The position numbers were made by a program, and so were the translations under genes. A model generated the notes under the pieces. The model was given only the letters and a program-made list of their open reading frames with translations, had not been told where the DNA came from and did no database searches. This document shows, piece after piece, positions 51,539 to 60,193 of a stretch of DNA of 64,000 nt; position 1 is the stretch's first letter, and each line of letters begins with the position of its first letter. The stretch comes from Pseudomonadota bacterium (GTDB lineage: Bacteria > Pseudomonadota > Gammaproteobacteria > Steroidobacterales > Steroidobacteraceae), in contig JAEWBG010000101.1 in assembly GCA_023391335.1 (NCBI GenBank), positions 124,001 to 188,000 on the forward strand. Direction: 5' to 3'.

Positions 51539-53695
51539 ATGGACGTTTCAGCGATTCTCGACGGGTTGAATGAAGCGCAACGGGCCGCCGTTTCGGCTCC
51601 GCTTGCGCCGACCTTGGTGCTCGCCGGCGCCGGCAGCGGCAAAACCCGAGTCCTAACTCATCGAGTCGCCTGGCTCGTACAAGTCGAGAATGCTTCCCCT
51701 TACGGCATCTTGGCGGTGACCTTTACCAACAAGGCCGCCGGTGAAATGCGGGGGCGCATCGAAACCATGCTCGGCGTGCCGAGCGCGCCGCTGTGGATCG
51801 GCACCTTTCACGGCATCGCGCACCGGCTGTTGCGCATGCACTGGCGGGAAGCCAATTTGCCGCAAGCCTTCCAAATCATGGATGCGGAAGATCAGCTGCG
51901 TGCGATTCGCAAAGTGCTCAAGGCACTGAATCTCGATGAATCGCGCTGGATCCCGAAGGAGATCATGTGGTTCATCAATGCCCGCAAAGACGAAGGGCAG
52001 CGCGCACGGCATTTGAAAGACGATGGCGATCCGACGCGACGTCAATTCATTCGCGTATACGAGGCTTATCAAGAGCAATGCGACCGAGCGGGTGTACTGG
52101 ACTTCGCCGAGCTGCTGTTGCGTGCTTACGAGTTGTGGCGCGACCGATCCGATGTCTTGGCGCATTACCGCGATCGCTTTCGCCACATCTTGATCGATGA
52201 GTTCCAAGACACGAACACGATTCAGTACGCTTGGTTGAAGCTGCTGGGGGGCTCGGCCGGTTTGCCCTTTGCCGTGGGCGACGATGACCAATCGATCTAT
52301 CGCTGGCGCGGTGCTCGCGTCGAGAACCTTCAGCAGTTCCGCCGCGACTATCCCAACGTGCAACTATTTCGGCTCGAACAAAATTATCGTTCGACGGGCA
52401 ATATTCTCGCGGCGGCAAACGCGCTGATCGCGAACAACAGCGGACGCTTGGGGAAAAATCTTTGGACCAGCGGCGCGCAAGGCGATCTGGTGCGCATGTA
52501 TGCCGCGTTCAATGAACGCGATGAAGCCGACTTCGTAGTCAACCGCATCCGCGAATGGGTCAACAAAGGCGGCCGACGCGATGAGTGCGCGATCCTGTAT
52601 CGATCGAACGCGCAATCGCGCACTTTCGAAGAGGCGCTGCTCTCCGCTCGCATTCCTTATCGCGTGTACGGCGGCCTGCGATTCTTCGAGCGTGCTGAAA
52701 TTAAGGATGCGTTGGCGTATTTGCGGCTGATCTTCAATCGCGCGGACGACGCATCGTTCGAACGCGTTGTGAACTTGCCGACACGCGGTATCGGCGCGAA
52801 GACATTGGATACTGTTCGTAACTATGCGCGAGCGAACGCATGCTCGATGTGGGAGGCAGCCGGCGCGTGCATTGCGGAACTCGGTTCGCGCGGCGGCCAA
52901 GCGCTGCATGCGTTCCTACTGCTGATCGAGCAGCTCGATCAGCAGACACGCACTTTGCCGCTGCATGAGCAAGTCGATCACGTCATTCACGCGAGCGGTC
53001 TTGTTGCTCACTATCAACAAGAGAAGGGCGATCGCGGCGAAGCGCGCATCGACAACTTGAACGAATTGGTAAGCGCTGCGCGTGGCTACGAACCCGATCA
53101 ATCGAATGAGGCGTCCCCGCTGGCCAGCTTTCTCGCGCACGCTGTATTGGAATCGGGCGAGGAACAAGCGAGCCAATGGGAAGACAGCGTGCAGATGATG
53201 ACACTGCACTCTGCAAAGGGACTGGAGTTCCCGGTGGTCTTCCTGTGCGGCATGGAAGACGGCCTGTTCCCGCATCAACGCTCGATCAACGATATCGATG
53301 GTCTCGAAGAAGAACGCCGCCTCTGCTACGTGGGTACCACGCGCGCGATGAAGCAGCTCTATTTGACGTATGCCGAACAGCGCCGCTTGCACGGTATCGA
53401 CAGCTACGGCACGCCGTCGCGCTTCATCAAGGAAATTCCCGCCGAACTGCTCGAAGAAATCCGGCCGCGAATTCAAATTTCCCGACCGGTGTACACTGCG
53501 CGCCCGAGCGCGATGCGAGAAGAACCCCAAGTGGGTGGTGTGCGCCTCGGCCAGCGCGTCCGACATGGGAAGTTCGGCGAAGGTGTGATTCTCGATTTGG
53601 AAGGCCAGGGCAGTCACGCCCGCGTGCAGGTGAATTTCGAACGCCAAGGCACGAAGTGGTTGATGCTCGCCTACGCGAATCTGGAACCCTGTTGA
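51539..53695 (+). CDS. uvrD: DNA helicase II UvrD
   Basis: The 718-residue superfamily 1 helicase carries Walker A AGAGSGKT (29-36), the DDQSIYRWRGA motif, and QNYRSTGNILAAANALI. The C-terminal Tudor domain is seen as GQRVRHGKFGEGVILDLEGQ, and it distinguishes UvrD from Rep. It removes the oligomer in nucleotide excision repair and mismatch repair and clears RecA filaments. A TACAAT -10-like hexamer lies at 51427-51432. The last codons and the TGA stop lie at the edge of a tandem repeat array. Confidence 0.97.
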   Translation: MDVSAILDGLNEAQRAAVSAPLAPTLVLAGAGSGKTRVLTHRVAWLVQVENASPYGILAVTFTNKAAGEMRGRIETMLGVPSAPLWIGTFHGIAHRLLRMHWREANLPQAFQIMDAEDQLRAIRKVLKALNLDESRWIPKEIMWFINARKDEGQRARHLKDDGDPTRRQFIRVYEAYQEQCDRAGVLDFAELLLRAYELWRDRSDVLAHYRDRFRHILIDEFQDTNTIQYAWLKLLGGSAGLPFAVGDDDQSIYRWRGARVENLQQFRRDYPNVQLFRLEQNYRSTGNILAAANALIANNSGRLGKNLWTSGAQGDLVRMYAAFNERDEADFVVNRIREWVNKGGRRDECAILYRSNAQSRTFEEALLSARIPYRVYGGLRFFERAEIKDALAYLRLIFNRADDASFERVVNLPTRGIGAKTLDTVRNYARANACSMWEAAGACIAELGSRGGQALHAFLLLIEQLDQQTRTLPLHEQVDHVIHASGLVAHYQQEKGDRGEARIDNLNELVSAARGYEPDQSNEASPLASFLAHAVLESGEEQASQWEDSVQMMTLHSAKGLEFPVVFLCGMEDGLFPHQRSINDIDGLEEERRLCYVGTTRAMKQLYLTYAEQRRLHGIDSYGTPSRFIKEIPAELLEEIRPRIQISRPVYTARPSAMREEPQVGGVRLGQRVRHGKFGEGVILDLEGQGSHARVQVNFERQGTKWLMLAYANLEPC

Positions 53696-54123
53696 GTGAG
53701 TTACGTGATGGTCCAGCCCGAAGGCTACAGCGGTTCAAATGGCAGTGATCGCAAGACCATCTTTCGTTGAACCACCTTCATTCGAGAATGACGCGACATC
53801 TGATAAGCCTTGTTGATCAAGTCAGGCACAGTTTTGGCCCGCAGGCTGCTGAAGCTCCAATCGGCGCTGATCGCAAGACTATCTTTCGTTGAACCACCTT
53901 CATATGGGAATGACGCGACGTTTGGTGAAGCCCTGTTGAGTGAGTTACGTGATGGTCCAGCCCGAAGGCTACAGCGGTTCAAATGGCAGTGATCGCAAGA
54001 CCATCTTTCGTTGAACCACCTTCATTTGAGAATGACGCGACATCTGATAAGCCTTGTTGATCAAGTCAGGCACAGTTTTGGCCCGCAGGCTGCTGAAGCT
54101 CCAATCGGCGATGATCGCAAGAC
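53691..54123. repeat. 122-bp alternating tandem repeat array between uvrD and trkA
   Basis: Copies of a conserved core (TGATCGCAAGACNATCTTTC and the following GTTGAACCACCTTCAT) begin at 53746, 53868, 53990 and 54112, exactly 122 bp apart. Two subtypes alternate. Units at 53746 (A) and 53990 (A) differ at only about two of 122 positions. The unit at 53868 (B) has a diverged second half, and 53691-53745 is identical to the second half of B (53935-53989). So a 244-bp A+B block has been duplicated recently. Both subtypes keep a small GCCCGNAGGC hairpin. No gene is supported here: frames do not persist across units, because 122 is not a multiple of three. It fills the 507-bp gap. Confidence 0.9.
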
Positions 54124-54202
54124 GATGTGTGGCCAGCTGATGCATTCGAGTGCGCATGTCGAACGCCGAGCGAAGACAAGCCGTGACGAAGAGCGATAAC
54201 GC

Positions 54203-55591
54203 ATGAAGATCATCATCCTTGGCGCAGGCCAAGTCGGCAGAACGGCGGCCTATCATCTCGCCCGCGAAGAATCGAACGAGGTGACCGTCGTCGACATCAA
54301 CGATGAGCTGTTGCGCGACCTGCAGGATCGCATCGACATTCGCACGCTTGTCGGCAGCGGCGCCTATCCGAGCATCCTCGAAGCCGCAGGCGCTCGCGAT
54401 GCGGACATCTTCATTGCCCTCACCAACAGCGATGAAGTGAACATGGTCGCGTGCCAAATGGTGTGGAGTCTCTTCAATCGCGATGCGACGCGCATTGCAC
54501 GCATTCGCTCCTCCGACTACGCGAAAAATCCCAAGTTGTTCGAGGACGAGGATCGGGCATTCGCCGTGGATGTGCCGATCAGCCCCGAGCAACTCGTTAC
54601 CGAACACGTCGTTCGACTGATCAAATATCCCGGCGCGCTGCAGGTATTGGATTTCGCGGACGGTCGCGTGCGGCTCGTGGGCGTGAAGGCGCTGCGCGGA
54701 GGTGCGTTGGTGGGACAGCAGTTGAAGCAACTGCGTACTCACATCAAAGGACGCGATGCACGCGTCGCCGCGATTTATCGCGGCGGTCAGAGCGTCAAGC
54801 CCGAAGGCTCGACGGTCATCGAGCATGGCGATGAAGTGTTCTTCATTGCCGGACGTGACGACATTCGCGCGGTGATGAACGAGATGCAAAAGCTCGAAGA
54901 CCCCGTGCGCCGCATCGTCATCGCTGGCGGCGGCAATATCGGTTTCCGCTTGGCCCAACGCTTGGAATCCGAGCATCAGGTCAAGCTCATCGAACGCGAT
55001 CCGCGGCGCGCACGGCGCATCTCCGAGCGCCTCAACAACACGATCGTTTTGAGCGGCGATGCAGCGGACGAAGAGTTGCTGCTCGAGGAGAACATCGACA
55101 GCGCGGATGTCTTCGTGGCGGTGACGAACGCCGAAGAAGCCAACATTCTTTCGGCCATGCTGGCCAAGCGCTTGGGCTGTCACAAGGTGATGGCCCTCAT
55201 CAATCGGCCGGCGTATGCGGAATTGATGGAGAGCGGTTCCATCGATGTCGCGCTCTCGCCGCAGCAGGTCACGATCGGTTCGCTGTTGGCGCACGTCCGC
55301 CGCGGCGATGTCGTGCGTGTTCACTCACTGCGTCGCGGTGCGGCTGAGGCCATCGAAGCCGTTGCGCACGGTACTCAGGGCGAAGGCCGCGTGATCGGAA
55401 GGAAGATCGAAGACATCCCACTGCCAGAAGGCACGACGATCGGTGCTGTGGTGCGCGGCAATGAAGTCATCATCGCGCACCATGACACGCAAATTCACCG
55501 CGACGATCACGTGATTCTGTTCTTGACCGATCGCCGCCACGTCGAAGCAGTCGAGCGGTTGTTCGACGTTCCGCGCCGCACCGCGCGCTGA
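54203..55591 (+). CDS. trkA: Trk system potassium uptake protein TrkA
   Basis: The 462-residue cytoplasmic NAD-binding regulator has two RCK halves, each with a Rossmann motif (MKIIILGAGQVGRTAAYHLA at residue 1 and IVIAGGGNIGFRLAQRLESE near 235). This is the standard duplicated TrkA. It gates the TrkH channel encoded next, 17 bp away. rsmB, which usually precedes trkA, is absent, and the repeat array sits upstream. Confidence 0.97.
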   Translation: MKIIILGAGQVGRTAAYHLAREESNEVTVVDINDELLRDLQDRIDIRTLVGSGAYPSILEAAGARDADIFIALTNSDEVNMVACQMVWSLFNRDATRIARIRSSDYAKNPKLFEDEDRAFAVDVPISPEQLVTEHVVRLIKYPGALQVLDFADGRVRLVGVKALRGGALVGQQLKQLRTHIKGRDARVAAIYRGGQSVKPEGSTVIEHGDEVFFIAGRDDIRAVMNEMQKLEDPVRRIVIAGGGNIGFRLAQRLESEHQVKLIERDPRRARRISERLNNTIVLSGDAADEELLLEENIDSADVFVAVTNAEEANILSAMLAKRLGCHKVMALINRPAYAELMESGSIDVALSPQQVTIGSLLAHVRRGDVVRVHSLRRGAAEAIEAVAHGTQGEGRVIGRKIEDIPLPEGTTIGAVVRGNEVIIAHHDTQIHRDDHVILFLTDRRHVEAVERLFDVPRRTAR

Positions 55592-55608
55592 CGCAGCAAA
55601 GGATCGGC

Positions 55609-57060
55609 GTGAATCTTTCCATCGTGCAACGGATCCTCGGGCTGCTGTTGATTCTCTTCAGCGTCACCATGCTGCCGCCCCTCGGGGTTGCGCTGTATTT
55701 CGGCGAAGAGAGCTGGCGGGCATTCACGGATGCATTCGTCACGTTGCTTGCCGTCGGCGCACTGATCTGGCTACCGGTACGGCACAAACAACGCGAACTG
55801 CGGCTGCGCGACGGATTCTTGGTCGTCGCGCTGTTCTGGGTGGTACTGGGCATCGCGGGAGCTGCACCGCTGTTGCTGTCCGCACATCCCGACATCTCCG
55901 TCACGGACGCAGTGTTCGAAGCCGTATCTGGATTCACGACCACGGGCGCCACCGCACTGATCGGTTTGGACGAACTGCCGCGGTCGGTTCTTTATTACCG
56001 CAGTCAGATTCAGTGGTTGGGCGGTATCGGTATCGTCGTGCTCGCAGTCGCACTGCTACCGATGCTCGGCGTGGGTGGCATGCAGTTGCTGCGCGCGGAA
56101 ACACCCGGCCCGGTGAAAGACGCGAAGATGACGCCGCGCATCACCGAAACTGCGAAGCGCTTGTGGCTCGTCTATCTGCTGCTCACGGCAATTTGCGCGG
56201 CCGCCTACCTCGGCGCGGGCATGACGATGTTCGACGCCATTGCGCACGCTTTCTCGACCATCTCCACCGGCGGTTTCTCGACTCACGATGCGAATCTAGC
56301 GTTCTTCAAGAACGCGGTCGTCGAGTACATCGCGATCATCTTCATGTTCTTGGGCGGCGTGAATTTCTCGCTTCACTTCCTGGTGTGGCGGCAGCGGCGC
56401 ATCGGCGATTACTTCCGCGATTCCGAATTTCGCGTGTACGCGGGCCTGCTGCTCCTTAGCGTCGCGTTGTATGCGACGGTGTTGTACTTCTCGCATGCCA
56501 TTGCGGATCCGAACGATGCATTCCGGCTTGCACTGCTACATGCCGTCTCGATGCAGACGACCACCGGTTTTAGAACCGACAATTTCAGTTTGTGGCCGGG
56601 CGCGCTGCCGGTCGTGTTGATTTTGTCGACGTTCATTGGCGGGTGCGCAGGATCCAGCTCCGGCGGCATGAAAGTCATGCGATGGCTGTTGATGTGGAAG
56701 CAGGGTCAACGCGAAGTGGTGCAACTGGTTCATCCGAGCGCCGAGTTGCCGGTGAAGATCGGCCGTAAGCCGGTCGACTCGCGCGTCATCGATGCAGTCT
56801 GGGGCTTCTTTGCAGTGTACGTGGTGTCGTTCGGCACCTTGATGGTGTTGTTGATCGCCACCGGCGAAGATCAAGTCACTGCTTTCTCCGCGATCGCGGC
56901 GTGCATCAACAATACAGGCCCAGGACTCGGAGAGGTCGCGGCCAACTTTACGACCATGCCAGCACCTGGAAAATGGATTTGCATCATTGCAATGCTGCTG
57001 GGCCGCCTTGAAGTGTTTCCCTTGCTGGTCTTGATCTCGCCCTCGTTCTGGCGGCGCTAG
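55609..57060 (+). CDS. trkH: Trk potassium channel subunit TrkH
   Basis: The 483-residue membrane protein (GTG 55609) has the four selectivity-filter-like repeats of TrkH: EAVSGFTTTGATALIGLDEL, FSTISTGGFSTHDANLAFF, SMQTTTGFRTDNFSLWPG and ACINNTGPGLGEVAANFTT, each with a conserved Gly. It carries K+ inward. It is read with trkA. The 139-bp gap after it has a small GCGAGG/CCTCGC hairpin (57130-57144). Confidence 0.97.
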   Translation: MNLSIVQRILGLLLILFSVTMLPPLGVALYFGEESWRAFTDAFVTLLAVGALIWLPVRHKQRELRLRDGFLVVALFWVVLGIAGAAPLLLSAHPDISVTDAVFEAVSGFTTTGATALIGLDELPRSVLYYRSQIQWLGGIGIVVLAVALLPMLGVGGMQLLRAETPGPVKDAKMTPRITETAKRLWLVYLLLTAICAAAYLGAGMTMFDAIAHAFSTISTGGFSTHDANLAFFKNAVVEYIAIIFMFLGGVNFSLHFLVWRQRRIGDYFRDSEFRVYAGLLLLSVALYATVLYFSHAIADPNDAFRLALLHAVSMQTTTGFRTDNFSLWPGALPVVLILSTFIGGCAGSSSGGMKVMRWLLMWKQGQREVVQLVHPSAELPVKIGRKPVDSRVIDAVWGFFAVYVVSFGTLMVLLIATGEDQVTAFSAIAACINNTGPGLGEVAANFTTMPAPGKWICIIAMLLGRLEVFPLLVLISPSFWRR

Positions 57061-57199
57061 AACGAGCAATTTCCGCGCGCAGGGCAGCGCATCGCTCGAA
57101 GCCTTCTTTGAACATACCGTAACCTGCGCGCGAGGAACCCTCGCTGTCGAAGATGAGTTGCTTGGATAGTGAATTCAGCGACACAGTGACGGGGCCATC

Positions 57200-58285
57200 A
57201 TGTCCACACCTTCAACGATGCAGGCGCTGCGGGTCACGCCGAAGCAAGCAAACTCCGCGCGTCTGGATGAAATCGCTCTGCCTGATCCGCGCGAAGGGGC
57301 CATTCTCGCGCGAACACTTGCGGTGGGTGTCTGCGGCACAGATCGCGAAATCATTGAGGGCGCGTACGGAGAAGCGGCCGAGGGCGAGCAGCGGCTCACC
57401 ATCGGACACGAGTCGTTAGGTCAGGTGGAAACGGCCCCACACGACAGCGCCTTCAAGAAGGGCGATTTGATCGTTGGCATCGTGCGCAGGCCCGATCCGG
57501 TTCCGTGTGTGGCGTGCGCTCAGGGCGAATGGGACATGTGTCGCAACGGTCAATTCACCGAACGCGGCATCAAGGGGCGCAACGGCTATTGCTCGGAATA
57601 CTTTCGCGTCGAACCGGACTTCGCGATCAAGGTTCCCGAATCGCTTGGGATATGCGGCGTGCTCGTGGAGCCGACCAGTGTCGTGGCGAAAGCATGGGAT
57701 CACATCGCGTACCTCGGCAGGCGTAGCAAATCGTGGTCGCCTCGCACAGCATTGATTACAGGTGCAGGACCTGTTGGGTTACTCGCCGCACTACTTGCAC
57801 GTCAGCGCAATTTGGAAACGCACGTCTTCGATCGTGCCGACAGCGGTCCGAAACCTGAACTGGTGCGAAGGCTAGGCGCGCACTATCACAGCGGCGATGT
57901 CAGTGCGATCGAGAAGCTAAACGCCGATATCGTGGTCGAATGCACGGGCGCCGCGCCGGTGATCGTGCACGTCATGACGCACAACGCGCGCGATGCGATC
58001 GTGTGTCTCGCGGGGCTCTCTGCCGTCGGCCGCAAATTGCCCGTCGACATTGCCGCCCTAAATCAATCGATGGTCCTGCAAAACGATCTCGTGTTCGGTT
58101 CGGTCAACGCCAATCGCCATCACTACGAGTTGGCCATCGCTGCATTGGAACGGGCGGATCGCGACTGGCTTTCTGAACTGATCACGCGACGCGTACCGAT
58201 CGGCGAATGGCAGTCTGGGCTGGAACGCCGCCCGGACGATATCAAAGTCGTGCTCGATTTCAGCGCTCATGTCCGCTCCCATTGA
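57200..58285 (+). CDS. Glucose 1-dehydrogenase-like zinc alcohol dehydrogenase
   Basis: The 361-residue medium-chain dehydrogenase has the catalytic zinc region GVCGTDREIIEG and GHESLGQVETAPHD. It shows a Cys-rich segment PCVACAQGEWDMC, EYFRVEPDFAIKVP and the nucleotide motif TALITGAGPVGLLAALLARQ. The layout fits the archaeal-type glucose dehydrogenase family, which oxidises glucose or other aldoses to lactones with NAD(P)+. No signal peptide is seen, so it is cytoplasmic. Its last 17 bp overlap the next gene, implying coupling. The exact sugar is not determined. Confidence 0.8.
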   Translation: MSTPSTMQALRVTPKQANSARLDEIALPDPREGAILARTLAVGVCGTDREIIEGAYGEAAEGEQRLTIGHESLGQVETAPHDSAFKKGDLIVGIVRRPDPVPCVACAQGEWDMCRNGQFTERGIKGRNGYCSEYFRVEPDFAIKVPESLGICGVLVEPTSVVAKAWDHIAYLGRRSKSWSPRTALITGAGPVGLLAALLARQRNLETHVFDRADSGPKPELVRRLGAHYHSGDVSAIEKLNADIVVECTGAAPVIVHVMTHNARDAIVCLAGLSAVGRKLPVDIAALNQSMVLQNDLVFGSVNANRHHYELAIAALERADRDWLSELITRRVPIGEWQSGLERRPDDIKVVLDFSAHVRSH

Positions 58286-60080
58286 GGACTACGCACTGAT
58301 CGGCGATTGCGAAAGCGCAGCGCTGATCGACAAATGCGGATCGATCGATTGGCTGTGCTGGCCGCGCTTCGACTCCGACGCCTGTTTCGCGGCATTGCTG
58401 GGCGATGACTCGCATGGCAGGTGGTTATTGCGCCCTGTAGATGCAGAGGTGTGTGCGACCCGTTCGTATCGGGACGACACGTTGATCCTCGAGACGCGGT
58501 ACGAAAGCGCGGATGCCTCGGTATTGGTCATCGATTTCATGCCGCCGCGAGGCATCAACTCCGACGTGGTGCGGCTGGTCGTCGGCGAACGCGGCACGAT
58601 GCGCATGCGCACCGAACTCGTGGTGCGCTTTGGCTATGGCGCTGTCGTACCCTGGTTCACGCGTATTGGGGAGGGAGAATGGAAGGCGGTCGGCGGACCC
58701 GACATGGTGGTCTTGCGCACGCCCGTGAAATTGCATGGCGAGAATCTCCATACGGTGAGCGAGTTCGAAGTCCGCGCGGGGGAGACCGTCCCGTTCGTGC
58801 TGACGTATTCCGAATCGCACAAGCACCCGCCGCGACATATCGACGAGCATCACGCGCTGGAGGGAACCGAAACCTTCTGGAGGTCTTGGGTAAAGCAGTG
58901 CGAGTATGATGGGCCACATCGCGATGCGGTGATTCGCTCTTTGATCACCTTGCGCGCGCTCATCTACGCGCCAACCGGCGGGATCGTCGCGGCGGCAACC
59001 ACCTCCTTACCCGAACAGTTCGGCGGACCGCGCAATTGGGATTATCGATATTGCTGGATCCGCGATGCCACGCTCACGTTGCTCGCCTTCATGAACGCGG
59101 GATACTCGAAGGAAGCGGGCGCGTGGCGCGACTGGCTCGTGCGTGCCGTCGCGGGCAGCCCACGCCAAATGCAAATCATGTACGGCGTCGCAGGTGAGCG
59201 CCGTCTAACCGAGTGGGAAGTGCCGTGGCTTCCCGGCTATGAGGGCTCCAAACCCGTTCGCATCGGCAATCTCGCCCACGCGCAGCTGCAGCTCGACGTG
59301 TTCGGCGAAGTGATGGACGCCTTGCATCAGGCTCGTAAAGCTGGATTGAAACCCGACGATTCAGCGTGGGCCGTGCAGCGCGAGCTGCTGGAGCATTTGG
59401 CGGATATGTGGCGCGAACCGGACTACGGCATGTGGGAGGTACGTGGCCCAGCCAGGCATTTCACCTATTCGAAGGTAATGTGTTGGGTGGCGTTCGATCG
59501 GGCGATCAAGAGTGCAGAGCGCTTCAACCTGGAAGGTCCGCTCACTCGTTGGCATGAATTGCGTGAGCAAATCCACCGCGACATTTGCGCCAACGGCTTC
59601 GATTCGAAACTCAATTCATTCACGCAGTCATACGGATCGTCTGCCTTGGATGCGAGTCTGCTGCTCATTCCGTCCGTTGGCTTTCTGCCTGCGAACGATC
59701 CTCGCGTCCAGGGGACCATCGCTGCCATCGAACGCGATCTGGTCCGCGATGGATTCGTGCTTCGCTATCGCACGGACGACACCGACGATGGCCTCCCCGG
59801 CGATGAAGGCGCATTCATCGCGTGCAGCTTCTGGCTTGCCGATGCATATGCGATGACGGGCCGGATCGACAAGGCACGAGAACTGTTCGAGCGCTTGCTC
59901 AGTGTCCGCAACGATCTCGGATTACTTGCCGAGGAATATCACGCACACAGCAAACGACTTCTCGGGAATTTTCCACAGGCGTTCTCGCATGTAGCGCTGT
60001 TGGGCACAGCGTACAACTTGGCTCGCGCCGCGAAGCCGGCTGAGCAGCGATCGGAGCAGCATGTTCCGGCGCCAGGCTAA
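58269..60080 (+). CDS. Glycoside hydrolase family 15 protein
   Basis: The 603-residue cytoplasmic protein begins MSAPIEDYALIGDCESAALI and has the GH15 N-terminal beta-sandwich (IDWLCWPRFDSDACF) and (alpha/alpha)6 barrel. Motifs are FGGPRNWDYRYCWIRDATLT, a catalytic-acid region in YGMWEVRGPARHFTYSK, and a base region in LLAEEYHAHSKRLLGNFPQA. Bacterial members act as glucoamylases or trehalases, and the substrate here is not determined. It is translated after the dehydrogenase and overlaps it by 17 bp. The pair may release and oxidise glucose, which is inference. Confidence 0.88.
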   Translation: MSAPIEDYALIGDCESAALIDKCGSIDWLCWPRFDSDACFAALLGDDSHGRWLLRPVDAEVCATRSYRDDTLILETRYESADASVLVIDFMPPRGINSDVVRLVVGERGTMRMRTELVVRFGYGAVVPWFTRIGEGEWKAVGGPDMVVLRTPVKLHGENLHTVSEFEVRAGETVPFVLTYSESHKHPPRHIDEHHALEGTETFWRSWVKQCEYDGPHRDAVIRSLITLRALIYAPTGGIVAAATTSLPEQFGGPRNWDYRYCWIRDATLTLLAFMNAGYSKEAGAWRDWLVRAVAGSPRQMQIMYGVAGERRLTEWEVPWLPGYEGSKPVRIGNLAHAQLQLDVFGEVMDALHQARKAGLKPDDSAWAVQRELLEHLADMWREPDYGMWEVRGPARHFTYSKVMCWVAFDRAIKSAERFNLEGPLTRWHELREQIHRDICANGFDSKLNSFTQSYGSSALDASLLLIPSVGFLPANDPRVQGTIAAIERDLVRDGFVLRYRTDDTDDGLPGDEGAFIACSFWLADAYAMTGRIDKARELFERLLSVRNDLGLLAEEYHAHSKRLLGNFPQAFSHVALLGTAYNLARAAKPAEQRSEQHVPAPG

Positions 60081-60098
60081 AGCCTCGTAGAGAAGAAG

Positions 60099-60125
60099 CT
60101 CTCCACGGAGAGCAGAGAGAACACG
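60099..60125. repeat. CACGGAG-family single arm (downstream of GH15 gene)
   Basis: CTCTCCACGGAGAGCAGAGA followed by GAACAC matches one arm of the CACGGAG elements. It begins 18 bp after the GH15 stop. No inverted partner is seen before the convergent antiporter gene at 60194. Confidence 0.55.
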
Positions 60126-60193
60126 CGGTCTGCGAAAGGCAAAGTGAACGGAGCGATCGTTCGCACGGGGTGCTCGCCGCGCCGATCTAGTGG

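Noticed and set aside
53691..54123. CRISPR array
   Set aside because: Units are 122 bp, contiguous, and share most of their length. There are no short constant repeats with unique spacers and no cas genes.
53969..55324. 451-codon open frame on the minus strand over trkA and part of the repeat array
   Set aside because: It is the antisense shadow of trkA, with poor amino-acid composition and no family resemblance.
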